Of a stretch of DNA of 64,000 bases, positions 42,166 to 50,558 are shown piece by piece. Below the pieces are notes generated by a model. That model worked only from the letters and a program-made list of their open reading frames with translations, was not told the origin of the DNA and did not search any database. Position numbers and translations under genes: made by a program. Positions within the stretch are counted from its first letter, which is position 1; each line of letters opens with the position of its first letter. Origin of the DNA: a virus; the IMG/VR virus record IMGVR_UViG_3300025133_009407, positions 1 through 64,000 of that record; one strand, 5' to 3'.

Positions 42166-44949
42166 ATGGAATTGGCGTCGAAAATTTTATCTGACATAAC
42201 GGTGCATATGAAGTATGCACGATATCTTGATTCTGAAAACAGAAGAGAGAACTGGGACGAGCTTACAACCCGAAACAAAAATATGCACATTAAAAAGTTC
42301 CCTCACTTGGTAGATGAAATAGAGAGTGCGTATCAATTCGTTTATAACAAACAAGTCCTTCCCTCTATGCGATCTATGCAATTTGGAGGAAAGCCGATAG
42401 AGGTTGCTCCAAATAGAATTTTTAATTGCTTTTCGGAAGATACAAGATTTATTACAACGATGGGCACAAAATCATTTTCTGATTTTAAAGACGGAGATAT
42501 AGTAGTCGTCCCCACACATATGGGAAGATGCAAGGAGGCCGTAGTTCGCTCATATGGCAAGCAAGAATTATATGAAATTTCTCTAGCCAGAGGCCGTAGC
42601 ACAAAAACAGTTTTTGCCACCAAAGATCACAGGTGGATAAATTTCGATGGGGAGTCAACAACTGAACTGAAAGCCGGGGATATACTCTTTCCAACTGTTA
42701 AAAATATAAATTTTGACTATGATAATGCCGAGCCCTTTGAAAAACTATACTGGTGTTATGGTTATGTGTACGGAGATGGGTCCGTAGTCACCTCTGGTAA
42801 TAATAAATACAGCATGGCAAGGCTATGCGGAAAAGATAAGGAAAAGTATTTACACAGATTTGAGGAAATGGGATTTAAAACAAGTACTCCATTATCTTGT
42901 AATGGAGATCCGTATGTGTATACTGGCAAGTACGCAAAGACTGCTCCAGACCCCACAGTGGACTCCCCTGCTTTGATAAAGGCGTTTTTCGACGGGTATA
43001 TGGCTGCCGATGCTAGAAAAAATCCAGATTGGTATGAGAACAATACTTTATCAAAATATAGAAATATTCAGACGTCAGATATGGAGCATGCTAAGTTTAT
43101 TGAGCTATGCTCAGAAATGTCTGGTTATTATATAACTAATAAAGCTGATTTAACGGGAGAGGTGACAAATTTCGGAACAAGAGGCGAGACATACCAGTAT
43201 TCACTTGCCAATCATATTGGCAGCAGAAGAAACACCGGCTGGGTAGTAAAAGAGGTAAAGCCCTCTGGAAGAATAGAGGGAGCTTGGTGCCTAGAGGTGG
43301 AAGATGATCATAGCTTCTTGCTATCCGGAGGGGTCGTGACCGGCAATTGTGGATACTTACCGGTTGATGATATTCGCGCATTCAGTGAGACCATGTTCCT
43401 TCTTCTTGGCGGAACAGGCATTGGGTATTCTGTTCAGAAGCATCATGTTGAGCGCCTGCCTGAGATTAGAAAGCCGAATCCTAAGAGAACAAGACGATTT
43501 TTAGTTGCAGACTCAATCGAGGGCTGGGCAGACGCGGTAAAGGCTTTGGTTAACTCTTATTTTAAAGAGACTTCTAAGCTTCGATTTGATTTTTCTGATA
43601 TTCGACCAAAGGGTGCAAGGCTAGTGACCTCTGGAGGCAAAGCTCCAGGCCCTCAGCCGCTCAGAGAGTGCTTGGTTAAGCTGGAAGGTATCCTCGACTC
43701 AAAAGAGACCGGGGATAGGCTCAGGCCGATAGAGGTCCATGATATGATGTGTTATATTGCGGATGCAGTTTTGGCCGGAGGCATCAGGCGTGCAGCTCTG
43801 ATTTCTTTGTTCTCAGCAGATGACGATGAAATGATCTCTGCTAAGTCCGGAAAGTGGTTTGAGACAAATCCTCAGCGAGGCAGGGCAAATAATTCTGTTG
43901 TCCTAATGAGGCATAGAATAACGAGAGGATACTTTATGTCTCTATGGGAGAGGATTAAGGCATCTGGAGCTGGAGAGCCTGGATTCTATTTTACAAATGA
44001 TAAGGATTGGGGTTGTAATCCATGTTGCGAAATCGGCCTAAAGCCTTTCCAGTTTTGTAATTTAGTTGAGATAAACGCGTCGGACTTACTCGATCAGGAC
44101 GATCTAAACGCTAGAGCTACAGCGGCAGCATTCATTGGAACCCTGCAGGCTAGCTACACCGACTTTCACTATCTAAGGCCTATATGGCAGAGAACGACTG
44201 AGAAGGACGCTCTATTGGGAGCGAGCTTAACTGGTATTGCTAGCGGCAAGGTGCTGGAGTTAAATATGACTCACGCGGCAGGACTGATTGGTGAGGAAAA
44301 TATTCGAGTGGCCAAGATGATTGGTGTAAACCCCGCTGCAAGAACAACTTGTGTTAAGCCAGCCGGAACGACCTCCCTTACTTTGGGTACTTCATCTGGA
44401 ATTCATGCATGGCACAACGAGTACTACATCCGTAGACTCCGAGTTGGTAAGAATGAGTCAATATATTCTTACTTGGCAGCCAATCACCCAGAGCTTATCG
44501 ATGATGAATTCTTCCGACCGCATGATACTGCTGTGATCTCTGTTCCGCAGAAGGCGCCAGAGGGAGCCATTACAAGGAACGAGAGCGCGCTAGACTTGCT
44601 AGAGAGAATTAAGAAGGTTACTAATAATTGGGTTCGCCCCGGGTATAGAAAGGGCCAAAACACACACAATGTCTCTGCTACGATTACCGTAAAAAATGAA
44701 GAGTGGGATATTGTTGCCGATTGGATGTGGGAGAATAGAGATGTATATAATGGTCTTTCAATCTTGCCACACTCTGAGCACACATATGTTCAGCCTCCAT
44801 TCGAAGATTGTACAAAAGAAAAATACGTTGAGATGATGCGATCCTTAACAGATCTTGATATTGAAAACGTATTAGAGGAAGTTGATAATACAAATCTTTC
44901 AGGAGAGATTGCCTGCTCCGGAGGGTCTTGTGCTATCTCTTACTTGTAG
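42166..44949 (+). CDS. nrdJ: Adenosylcobalamin-dependent ribonucleotide reductase (class II, monomeric type), with intein
   Basis: After removal of the intein the protein is 620 residues. It has the class II core: RIFN-CGYLPVDDIRAF with the redox Cys, GGTGIGYSVQKHHVERLP, and KGARLVTSGGKAPGPQPL. The active-site loop region is NPCCEIGLKPFQFCNLVEI. CVKPAGTTSLTLGTSSGIHA and the redox tail CSGGSCAISYL complete it. It reduces ribonucleotides using a radical from coenzyme B12 and does not need oxygen or NrdB. GGAGAG lies before the ATG. It is shorter than Lactobacillus RTPR (739), so an N-terminal region is reduced. Confidence 0.93.
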   Translation: MELASKILSDITVHMKYARYLDSENRRENWDELTTRNKNMHIKKFPHLVDEIESAYQFVYNKQVLPSMRSMQFGGKPIEVAPNRIFNCFSEDTRFITTMGTKSFSDFKDGDIVVVPTHMGRCKEAVVRSYGKQELYEISLARGRSTKTVFATKDHRWINFDGESTTELKAGDILFPTVKNINFDYDNAEPFEKLYWCYGYVYGDGSVVTSGNNKYSMARLCGKDKEKYLHRFEEMGFKTSTPLSCNGDPYVYTGKYAKTAPDPTVDSPALIKAFFDGYMAADARKNPDWYENNTLSKYRNIQTSDMEHAKFIELCSEMSGYYITNKADLTGEVTNFGTRGETYQYSLANHIGSRRNTGWVVKEVKPSGRIEGAWCLEVEDDHSFLLSGGVVTGNCGYLPVDDIRAFSETMFLLLGGTGIGYSVQKHHVERLPEIRKPNPKRTRRFLVADSIEGWADAVKALVNSYFKETSKLRFDFSDIRPKGARLVTSGGKAPGPQPLRECLVKLEGILDSKETGDRLRPIEVHDMMCYIADAVLAGGIRRAALISLFSADDDEMISAKSGKWFETNPQRGRANNSVVLMRHRITRGYFMSLWERIKASGAGEPGFYFTNDKDWGCNPCCEIGLKPFQFCNLVEINASDLLDQDDLNARATAAAFIGTLQASYTDFHYLRPIWQRTTEKDALLGASLTGIASGKVLELNMTHAAGLIGEENIRVAKMIGVNPAARTTCVKPAGTTSLTLGTSSGIHAWHNEYYIRRLRVGKNESIYSYLAANHPELIDDEFFRPHDTAVISVPQKAPEGAITRNESALDLLERIKKVTNNWVRPGYRKGQNTHNVSATITVKNEEWDIVADWMWENRDVYNGLSILPHSEHTYVQPPFEDCTKEKYVEMMRSLTDLDIENVLEEVDNTNLSGEIACSGGSCAISYL
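42427..43347 (+). mobile_element. Intein in NrdJ (307 residues), degenerate LAGLIDADG
   Basis: It starts at Cys88 (CFSEDTRFITTMGTKSFSDF) and ends in SGGVVTGN before Cys+1. Block B is VFATKDHRWI. The usual penultimate His is Gly here. The Cys+1 is the NrdJ redox Cys (NCGYLP), so the extein residue used for splicing is also catalytic. Endonuclease motifs CYGYVYGDGSV and FFDGYMAADAR are weak, and the second departs from LAGLIDADG, so endonuclease activity is doubtful. Confidence 0.88.
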
Positions 44950-44967
44950 AGTATTATATTAGAGATA

Positions 44968-45324
44968 ATGATAACTAAGATTTTAACAGATCGCGTAAAC
45001 TTTGATCGAGACGTAAAAGAGATACGTCAGCAATGGTTACGCGATCTGTTTTTATTTATAGGGCTTGATGCAGATGGCATGCTGGAGATCCCTCGGGATC
45101 AGGCTATAGACTACATGCTCGAAAATAATGTTGAAGTCATAGAGTATAAAGGTATAGAGGCTTTGGAGATTAAGCTTGACGGAGAAACCGTAGGCGAGTG
45201 GGCCGGACCTGAATATAAGTTAAAAGAAGACCAAGAAGATCGGTCTCTTTATTTTGAAGCAACAATAGAACATTGGTCGATCATAGAAGATGATATGGAC
45301 ATTGATACAGCGGAGACACCTTGA
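44968..45324 (+). CDS. Acidic protein of unknown function between nrdJ and phoH
   Basis: The 118-residue product begins with a helix (VNFDRDVKEIRQQWLRDLFL) and ends in an acidic stretch (WSIIEDDMDIDTAETP). No family is recognised. Its first codons lie across a 14-base perfect inverted repeat with a nested stem and T-tract, so the mRNA is strongly structured near the start. It overlaps phoH by four bases. Confidence 0.65.
   Translation: MITKILTDRVNFDRDVKEIRQQWLRDLFLFIGLDADGMLEIPRDQAIDYMLENNVEVIEYKGIEALEIKLDGETVGEWAGPEYKLKEDQEDRSLYFEATIEHWSIIEDDMDIDTAETP
44985..45055 (+). terminator. Nested inverted repeat with U-tract (possible terminator or attenuator)
   Basis: AACAGATCGCGTAA (44985-44998) is perfectly complementary to TTACGCGATCTGTT (45037-45050). 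Inside, GACGTA (45010-45015) pairs with TACGTC (45023-45028). TTTTTATTT follows the outer arm. It lies 36 bases past the nrdJ stop, where a terminator for nrdJ would be expected, but also inside the next reading frame. Confidence 0.55.
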
Positions 45325-48300
45325 AGAACAATAAGAAAAATTTTATATTAGATACATCAGTTTTAGTTTACCATGAAGATTCAATTCATGCTTTTCCAAA
45401 TCAAAATGTAATTATCCCGATGGAAGTTTTAGAAGAGGTGGATAATCTAAAGATGAGACACGATGCTGTTGGAAATGCTGCGCGCTATATAAATAGGTTT
45501 CTTGATGAGCTGAGACAGCATGGCTCTCTAAAAGATGGCGTTACTCTTGAAAATGGTGAAACGATATCTGTTTATGTCGAATCTGAATATGACGAGCTTC
45601 CAAGTTCGATGCTGGATACTAATGATAATAAAATTATCGCTGTAGCCTTAAAGATGTCTAAGAAGCTAAAGAATGTTGTTCTTATTTCACGAGATATTAA
45701 TGTGAGAGTAAAGTGTGACTCTTTGGGTATCGCTTCTGAAAATTATCACAAGGAAAAAGCTGTCATTAGCCGAAAAGGTGCATACACTGGAGTCACAGTA
45801 AAGCAATTTGAGCCTGCAGATATTCAGGAATTTTATGACTTAGGAGGTATAGACTATAATGGTGGAGATTTATTTACAAACGAATTCTTAGTATTAAAGG
45901 GCGGGGCCCAAAGCGCATTAGGCATGTTTAGAAACGGCAGAATAAAGCCTCTAGCTTTTAATAAGAGAAATAATTTAGTACAAGGAATAACTCCCAGAAA
46001 CAAGGAGCAGTCTTTTGCTTTAGAGTCCTTGCTTGACCCGAATATACACCTGGCAACATTATCTGGGATTGCGGGCAGCGGTAAGGCTCAACCTTTAGAT
46101 AGCAAGATTTTGACACCAACCGGATGGACTACAATGGGCGAGGTACAGATTGGCTCAAAGGTTATCGGAAAAGACGGACGTTCAGCAAATGTTATAGGAG
46201 TATATCCACAAGGAATCAAAGATATATATCGTATTAAATTTTCTGATGGCACCTCAACAAGGGCATGTGGAGAGCATCTGTGGCATACAAGAACGCAACT
46301 TGATCGTGATACTAAACGAGGCGGCAGCATAAAAAGCACTTATGAGATGATGGAGTCTCTTCGCTCTGGAAAATGTTCAAAGAAAAATCATTCTATTCCA
46401 ATAGTCTCTCCTGTAGAGTTTCGGTCACCTGGCCCGCTTCCAATGCATCCTTATTTGCTTGGCTCCCTTTTGGGTGATGGAGGCATGTCTGTCGGAAACC
46501 CCGTCTTCTCATCGGAAGATGAGGAATCTGTCGAGATTTTAGCAGAGATGCTTTTTGCTATTGATTGTGATATTAAAAAAATTCCGAATAGTAGCTGCGA
46601 TTATCGTATAACTGGATTTTTAGATGCTTCTTGCGGCGGGGCAATATCTCGTAGGCTTAGATCTACAAATATCTTCACTGGAGATATAGATATATATGAA
46701 TCGCCAAAATATATTAAGGAAAAAAGTGATCTTTGTTACTCATCAATTTCTAGAGCAATATCTAAGGAGAATAGAGTATATAGGGATTGTGAGTGGGAAT
46801 ATCTAGATAAAAATAAGCAGTCCAATAACCCTCTTAAAAGTTTACTTATGCAAGAGGGACTCTGGGGGTGTCGATCAGGAGATAAGTTTATTCCAGATAG
46901 ATATAAGTTTACTAGTGTCGAGAATCGTATAAGCTTATTACGAGGACTAATGGACACAGATGGGACTGTAAGTAAAAGCGGGCATCAGCCGACATTTTGC
47001 TCTACCTCTAAGGCTCTTGCGGAAGATACCGCGTTTCTAGTACGCTCGCTAGGAGGAAAGGCGACTATATCAAGCAGATATACAACATATACGCATAAGA
47101 ATGAGAAAAAAATAGGAAAGCAAAGTTATCGTGTTCGAATATCTCTTAAGGAGGGATATAATCCCTTTTTATTAAAGAGAAAAGCGGACCGCTGGATTCC
47201 TAATAAATTGGTAAATCTTCGAAAGTATGTTGATTCCATTGAGTTTGAAGAAAAGACTTATGCACAATGTATTATGATTGATAGTGAGGATCATCTTTAT
47301 GTTACTGACGATTGTATCGTAACTCATAATACGTTGCTCGCAACTGCCGCTGCAGTACATATGCTGAACGAGGGAGTATATGAAAAGATTGTTATATCCA
47401 GGCCAATCCAGTCCTTAAGTGGAGAGATGGGTTTTTTGCCTGGGCCGCAGCCGCTTGATGCAAAGGTTCTGACTCCATCCGGCTGGACTACAATGGGGGA
47501 AGTCAAAGTAGGGTCTAGCGTTATCTCCAGAAATGGAGTGGCAACTAAGGTTCTTGGGACGTATCCAAAGGGGACAAAGGATATTTATAAAATTACAACA
47601 CGAGATGGAAGAACCACAGAGTGCTGTGAGGATCATCTGTGGTTTACTAGAACAGCTGAAGATAAAAAAAGAGGCAGGCCAGGAGGGGTTAAGGCTACAA
47701 GAGATATAATTAACTCTTTGTATACGGCGGGCGGAAAAATAAATCATTTTCTTCCAAGAAATGAACCAATCCAGTTTGAGCCTAAAGAGCTGCCTTTGCC
47801 GCCATATTTATTAGGTGCTTTAATCGGAGACGGAAGCTTATCTGATAGTATAAGCTTTTTCAACGTAGACAAAGAAGTTATAGAGAGGGTTCGCTTAGAG
47901 ACGGAGTCTCTCGGGTGTAGCCTTGTTCGTTCTGGGGAAACTATTCAGTATAACTTAAGAGGAAATGAAAGAAATAAGAAGCCGGCACAGCCAATTCGGA
48001 TAACTAATATAAAAACTGGAGATATAACTGAATACTCAAGAGTCGGCATAGCGTCCGAGGATATGGGCATAGATAAAGGTACTCTGCGATCAAGATGTAA
48101 TAGCGTTCATCCACATAATGGCATGTCATACGAATTTTTAGAAAAGAAGAATAGATGGCAGAACCCAATAAAAGAGGAGTTACATAATTTGGGAATTTTA
48201 TTTCAAGGATCCAAAAATAAGTCTATTCCAAGCATTTATCTGTATAATTCTTCCATAGAAGATAGAATTTCTCTCCTAAGGGGGCTAATGGATACAGATG

Positions 48301-49082
48301 GAACTATAAAGAAAAATGGCGAAACCGTCTTTTATACTACGTCTAAGCAATTAAAAGATGACATAACCACTTTGGTAAGATCTTTGGGTGGAAATGTAAC
48401 TGCTCGAGAAAGAGATAGGGAAAAAGAAGAGTCCAAAATGCTTGCCGGAAGAGCAATCAAATCTGGAAAAATCTTTGATTGCCAAATAAGTCTTCTAAAT
48501 AATATTAATCCTTTCTTTCTGAAGCGAAAAGCAGAACGACGTAATACAAAATTTATATATGATATTTGTATTTCTTCTATAGAATATATTGGAAAGAAAG
48601 AAGCAAAATGTATTATGATAGATAATCCAGAGCACTTGTATGTAACGGATGACTTTATAGTAACTCATAATACCAAGTACGAGAAGATGGAGCCTTGGAT
48701 TCAGCCAATCATAGATAATTTAAAGTTCATCTTTAAAAATGGAGAAACATATTTCCAAATGATGATGGAGAAGGGTCAGCTAGAAGTTGAGGCTTTATCA
48801 TTCATTAGGGGAAGAAGTCTTCCTAATACTATCTTTATTTTAGACGAGGCTCAGAACATCACTTACACTGAGGCTAAGGCCGTCATAACAAGAATGGGAG
48901 ACAATTCAAAGCTTGTTATGCTAGGCGATTTAGAGCAGATAGATGCTCCACATTTAGATGCGGCAACCTGTGGCCTTGGAGCTATTGTTGAGAGGTTTAA
49001 GGATTTTCACCTAGCTTCACATATTACCCTTCTCAAGGGAGAGCGGAGTCCTCTGGCAGCATACGCTGCTACGATACTATAA
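45321..49082 (+). CDS. phoH: PIN-PhoH ATPase carrying two inteins
   Basis: TTG 45321 is the start (GGAG five bases before, overlap with the previous stop). Minus inteins, the protein is 429 residues. It has an N-terminal PIN-type nuclease domain (FILDTSVLVYHEDSIHAF, MLDTNDNKIIAVALKMSK), then PhoH ATPase with Walker A SGIAGSGK-TLLATAAA, the FLPG-TKYEKM loop and Walker B TIFILDEAQNITYTEAKAV. GDLEQID and GLGAIVERFKDF complete it. PIN-PhoH proteins are RNA helicase/nuclease-like enzymes common in phages; the role is unsettled. Both inteins sit in ATPase motifs, so it is inactive until double splicing. Confidence 0.93.
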   Translation: MKNNKKNFILDTSVLVYHEDSIHAFPNQNVIIPMEVLEEVDNLKMRHDAVGNAARYINRFLDELRQHGSLKDGVTLENGETISVYVESEYDELPSSMLDTNDNKIIAVALKMSKKLKNVVLISRDINVRVKCDSLGIASENYHKEKAVISRKGAYTGVTVKQFEPADIQEFYDLGGIDYNGGDLFTNEFLVLKGGAQSALGMFRNGRIKPLAFNKRNNLVQGITPRNKEQSFALESLLDPNIHLATLSGIAGSGKAQPLDSKILTPTGWTTMGEVQIGSKVIGKDGRSANVIGVYPQGIKDIYRIKFSDGTSTRACGEHLWHTRTQLDRDTKRGGSIKSTYEMMESLRSGKCSKKNHSIPIVSPVEFRSPGPLPMHPYLLGSLLGDGGMSVGNPVFSSEDEESVEILAEMLFAIDCDIKKIPNSSCDYRITGFLDASCGGAISRRLRSTNIFTGDIDIYESPKYIKEKSDLCYSSISRAISKENRVYRDCEWEYLDKNKQSNNPLKSLLMQEGLWGCRSGDKFIPDRYKFTSVENRISLLRGLMDTDGTVSKSGHQPTFCSTSKALAEDTAFLVRSLGGKATISSRYTTYTHKNEKKIGKQSYRVRISLKEGYNPFLLKRKADRWIPNKLVNLRKYVDSIEFEEKTYAQCIMIDSEDHLYVTDDCIVTHNTLLATAAAVHMLNEGVYEKIVISRPIQSLSGEMGFLPGPQPLDAKVLTPSGWTTMGEVKVGSSVISRNGVATKVLGTYPKGTKDIYKITTRDGRTTECCEDHLWFTRTAEDKKRGRPGGVKATRDIINSLYTAGGKINHFLPRNEPIQFEPKELPLPPYLLGALIGDGSLSDSISFFNVDKEVIERVRLETESLGCSLVRSGETIQYNLRGNERNKKPAQPIRITNIKTGDITEYSRVGIASEDMGIDKGTLRSRCNSVHPHNGMSYEFLEKKNRWQNPIKEELHNLGILFQGSKNKSIPSIYLYNSSIEDRISLLRGLMDTDGTIKKNGETVFYTTSKQLKDDITTLVRSLGGNVTARERDREKEESKMLAGRAIKSGKIFDCQISLLNNINPFFLKRKAERRNTKFIYDICISSIEYIGKKEAKCIMIDNPEHLYVTDDFIVTHNTKYEKMEPWIQPIIDNLKFIFKNGETYFQMMMEKGQLEVEALSFIRGRSLPNTIFILDEAQNITYTEAKAVITRMGDNSKLVMLGDLEQIDAPHLDAATCGLGAIVERFKDFHLASHITLLKGERSPLAAYAATIL
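46086..47330 (+). mobile_element. Class 3 intein 1 in PhoH (415 residues)
   Basis: It starts with Ala (AQPLDSKILTPTGWTTMGEV), not Cys or Ser, and lies between the Lys and Thr of Walker A (GSGK / T). It has the WCT marks of class 3: Trp in block B (ACGEHLWHTRT), Cys at the start of block F (AQCIMIDSEDHLYVTDD) and Thr before the terminal His-Asn (CIVTHN), then Thr+1. LAGLIDADG motifs are LLGSLLGDGGMS and LLRGLMDTDGTV. It is alike to intein 2 over its full length. Confidence 0.92.
47445..48671 (+). mobile_element. Class 3 intein 2 in PhoH (409 residues)
   Basis: It begins with Pro (PQPLDAKVLTPSGWTTMGEV) after FLPG and ends in DDFIVTHN before Thr+1 (TKYEKM). The WCT set is present: CCEDHLWFTRT, AKCIMIDNPEHLYVTDD, and Thr before His-Asn. 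LAGLIDADG motifs are LLGALIGDGSLS and LLRGLMDTDGTI. It is similar to intein 1, including the TPxGWTTMGEV and CIMID blocks, so one probably arose from the other or both share a recent source. Confidence 0.92.
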
Positions 49083-49086
49083 TCTG

Positions 49087-49257
49087 ATGAAGATTTACGA
49101 TTTTATTTATGACAAATTAAATCGAAAAAAGAAGAAAATTGAAAGACAACGGCCTCATGCTCCGCTCCCGAAGCATGAGGTGCCAAGAGAGAAGCCTAAG
49201 GATAAAGACAAGGAGGACGCGAAAAGTGATCGTGGCGTTATTGTTATTCAGCTTTAG
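49087..49257 (+). CDS. Small charged protein (56 residues)
   Basis: A short gene starts five bases after the phoH stop. The product starts MKIYDFIYDKLNRKKKKIER, then a Pro/Lys-rich middle, and ends SDRGVIVIQL. No family is recognised. A nine-base perfect inverted repeat (CCTCATGCT, 49153-49161, with AGCATGAGG, 49172-49180) sits inside the frame. The next gene starts 18 bases on. Confidence 0.55.
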   Translation: MKIYDFIYDKLNRKKKKIERQRPHAPLPKHEVPREKPKDKDKEDAKSDRGVIVIQL

Positions 49258-49274
49258 AGCGTGGAAAAAAAGAA

Positions 49275-50012
49275 ATGATTAAATCACTAACCCTGCTTGC
49301 AAACGCTTTAGATGAGAAAGGTTTCTTTAAAGAGGCCGACGGTATAGACGAGATATTATCTAATCTGAAAGATAGGCATTTACGCTCTCATATTGTCGCT
49401 TCTGGTGAAGTCTTAGGTGTGATAGCTAATAATTATAACGTGACTGTAGATGAGATACTTGAGCTGAACAAGTTAGAGTCTCCTGACAAAATTAGTATTG
49501 GGCAAGAGCTTATTATCCCTGATGAGACAGGATTTTCCAATAAGAATCCTGAGCCTTTGGTGGAATATGACGTTACTGATGATGAGATAGTTGCAGCAAC
49601 CCTTATGGGAGAGGGTGGTTCGATGTATGATCTAAATATTATGAAGAGAGTCTATACCGTTATTTTAAACAGAAGTGAGCATAGTGGAAAGTCTCCAAAA
49701 GAAGTAGTTTTGAGTCCAAGGCAATTTTCTTACTGGAATGATGGAATAACTGCAGATCATGTTTCTGAAAAAGTAAATGAATGGAAGTTCGGAACACTTC
49801 CGGCAACGCAAGAGCGATGGAAAGAAGCAATGGCGATTGTGGAGTCCGGATTAACTTCTTCAGAAGTAGGGGCCTCTGCATATTATCTTAATACTCAGCT
49901 GGCAGGAAAGGGGTTTATAGGCCCGAATTGGAAGCTAATATATGAAGGCGATGCTGGTGACCCACACTCTTATGGTTTGAATGGTCCTCCTTGGGACGAC
50001 CATAAAGCATAA
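49275..50012 (+). CDS. LysM and SleB-type cell-wall hydrolase
   Basis: The 245-residue protein has a LysM domain at about residues 35-80 (SHIVASGEVLGVIANNYNVT, LNKLESPDKISIGQELIIPD). A Hydrolase_2/SleB catalytic domain follows: DDEIVAATLMGEGGSMYDLN (with catalytic Glu), VYTVILNRSEHSGKSPKEVV, LSPRQFSYWND and GASAYYLN. SleB enzymes are lytic transglycosylases acting on peptidoglycan. No signal peptide is present. It may be virion-associated or a second lysis enzyme beside the amidase at 26271. Confidence 0.88.
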   Translation: MIKSLTLLANALDEKGFFKEADGIDEILSNLKDRHLRSHIVASGEVLGVIANNYNVTVDEILELNKLESPDKISIGQELIIPDETGFSNKNPEPLVEYDVTDDEIVAATLMGEGGSMYDLNIMKRVYTVILNRSEHSGKSPKEVVLSPRQFSYWNDGITADHVSEKVNEWKFGTLPATQERWKEAMAIVESGLTSSEVGASAYYLNTQLAGKGFIGPNWKLIYEGDAGDPHSYGLNGPPWDDHKA

Positions 50013-50015
50013 TTT

Positions 50016-50558
50016 ATGAATAAGAAACTACAAGTAATTGACTGCCAAAGCTCTTGTAAGATGACAAAACAAACCAGAGAGGGATCTCATTGCAACCAAA
50101 AAGCTGCTATTGTAGATGGCCGAGTATTTTTTGGTTGCAATGAGAGTTTGAAGTTAGAGCCAAAAGAAGTAAGACAATTTTTTTCCTGTGACCTTTGGAA
50201 TATGGGGCTGGAAGAGAGCTGCCTAACTTGCGAACTAGAATGTATTAACAATAAAAATGAGAAGATGAAAGATACTCTAGCTGAGAAGAAAAAGCTAGAT
50301 AATGTTATTGAGAGACTAAGGCCGAATATGGTTCTTTATGGAGTTTCTGCTGAGCAGGTAACTAAGATAAGCTCTAAATACGCAAAGAGAGGGGCAGATG
50401 GAAGTCGAGATAAAATGGGATCTGAAGCAATTAAGCATGCAAATTTTGCGAATGAAGCTTTGAAGATGATCCTGAAAGGGAATCCGATTGACGCAGCGTT
50501 CTTCTCTCTCTACGCCAAGAAGGCGTCAGGTAGATTAAAGAAGATTAAAAAGAAATAA
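50016..50558 (+). CDS. Cys-rich protein of unknown function
   Basis: The 180-residue product has an N-terminal cluster of about eight cysteines (VIDCQSSCKMTK, SHCNQKAAIVDGRVFFGCNE, FSCDLWNMGLEESCLTCELE), consistent with zinc or an Fe-S site. A helical, basic C-terminus follows (KYAKRGADGSRDKMGSEAIK). No family is recognised. It converges with the minus-strand protease gene, with one base between them. Confidence 0.75.
   Translation: MNKKLQVIDCQSSCKMTKQTREGSHCNQKAAIVDGRVFFGCNESLKLEPKEVRQFFSCDLWNMGLEESCLTCELECINNKNEKMKDTLAEKKKLDNVIERLRPNMVLYGVSAEQVTKISSKYAKRGADGSRDKMGSEAIKHANFANEALKMILKGNPIDAAFFSLYAKKASGRLKKIKKK

Noticed and set aside
42057-42290. Minus-strand ORF of 77 codons before nrdJ
   Set aside because: It spans the terminator hairpin and the antisense of the nrdJ start. 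No ribosome site or protein-like pattern.
46086-48671. Group I introns instead of inteins in phoH
   Set aside because: The frame stays open through both insertions, with protein-splicing blocks A, B, F and G at the boundaries and His-Asn at each end.
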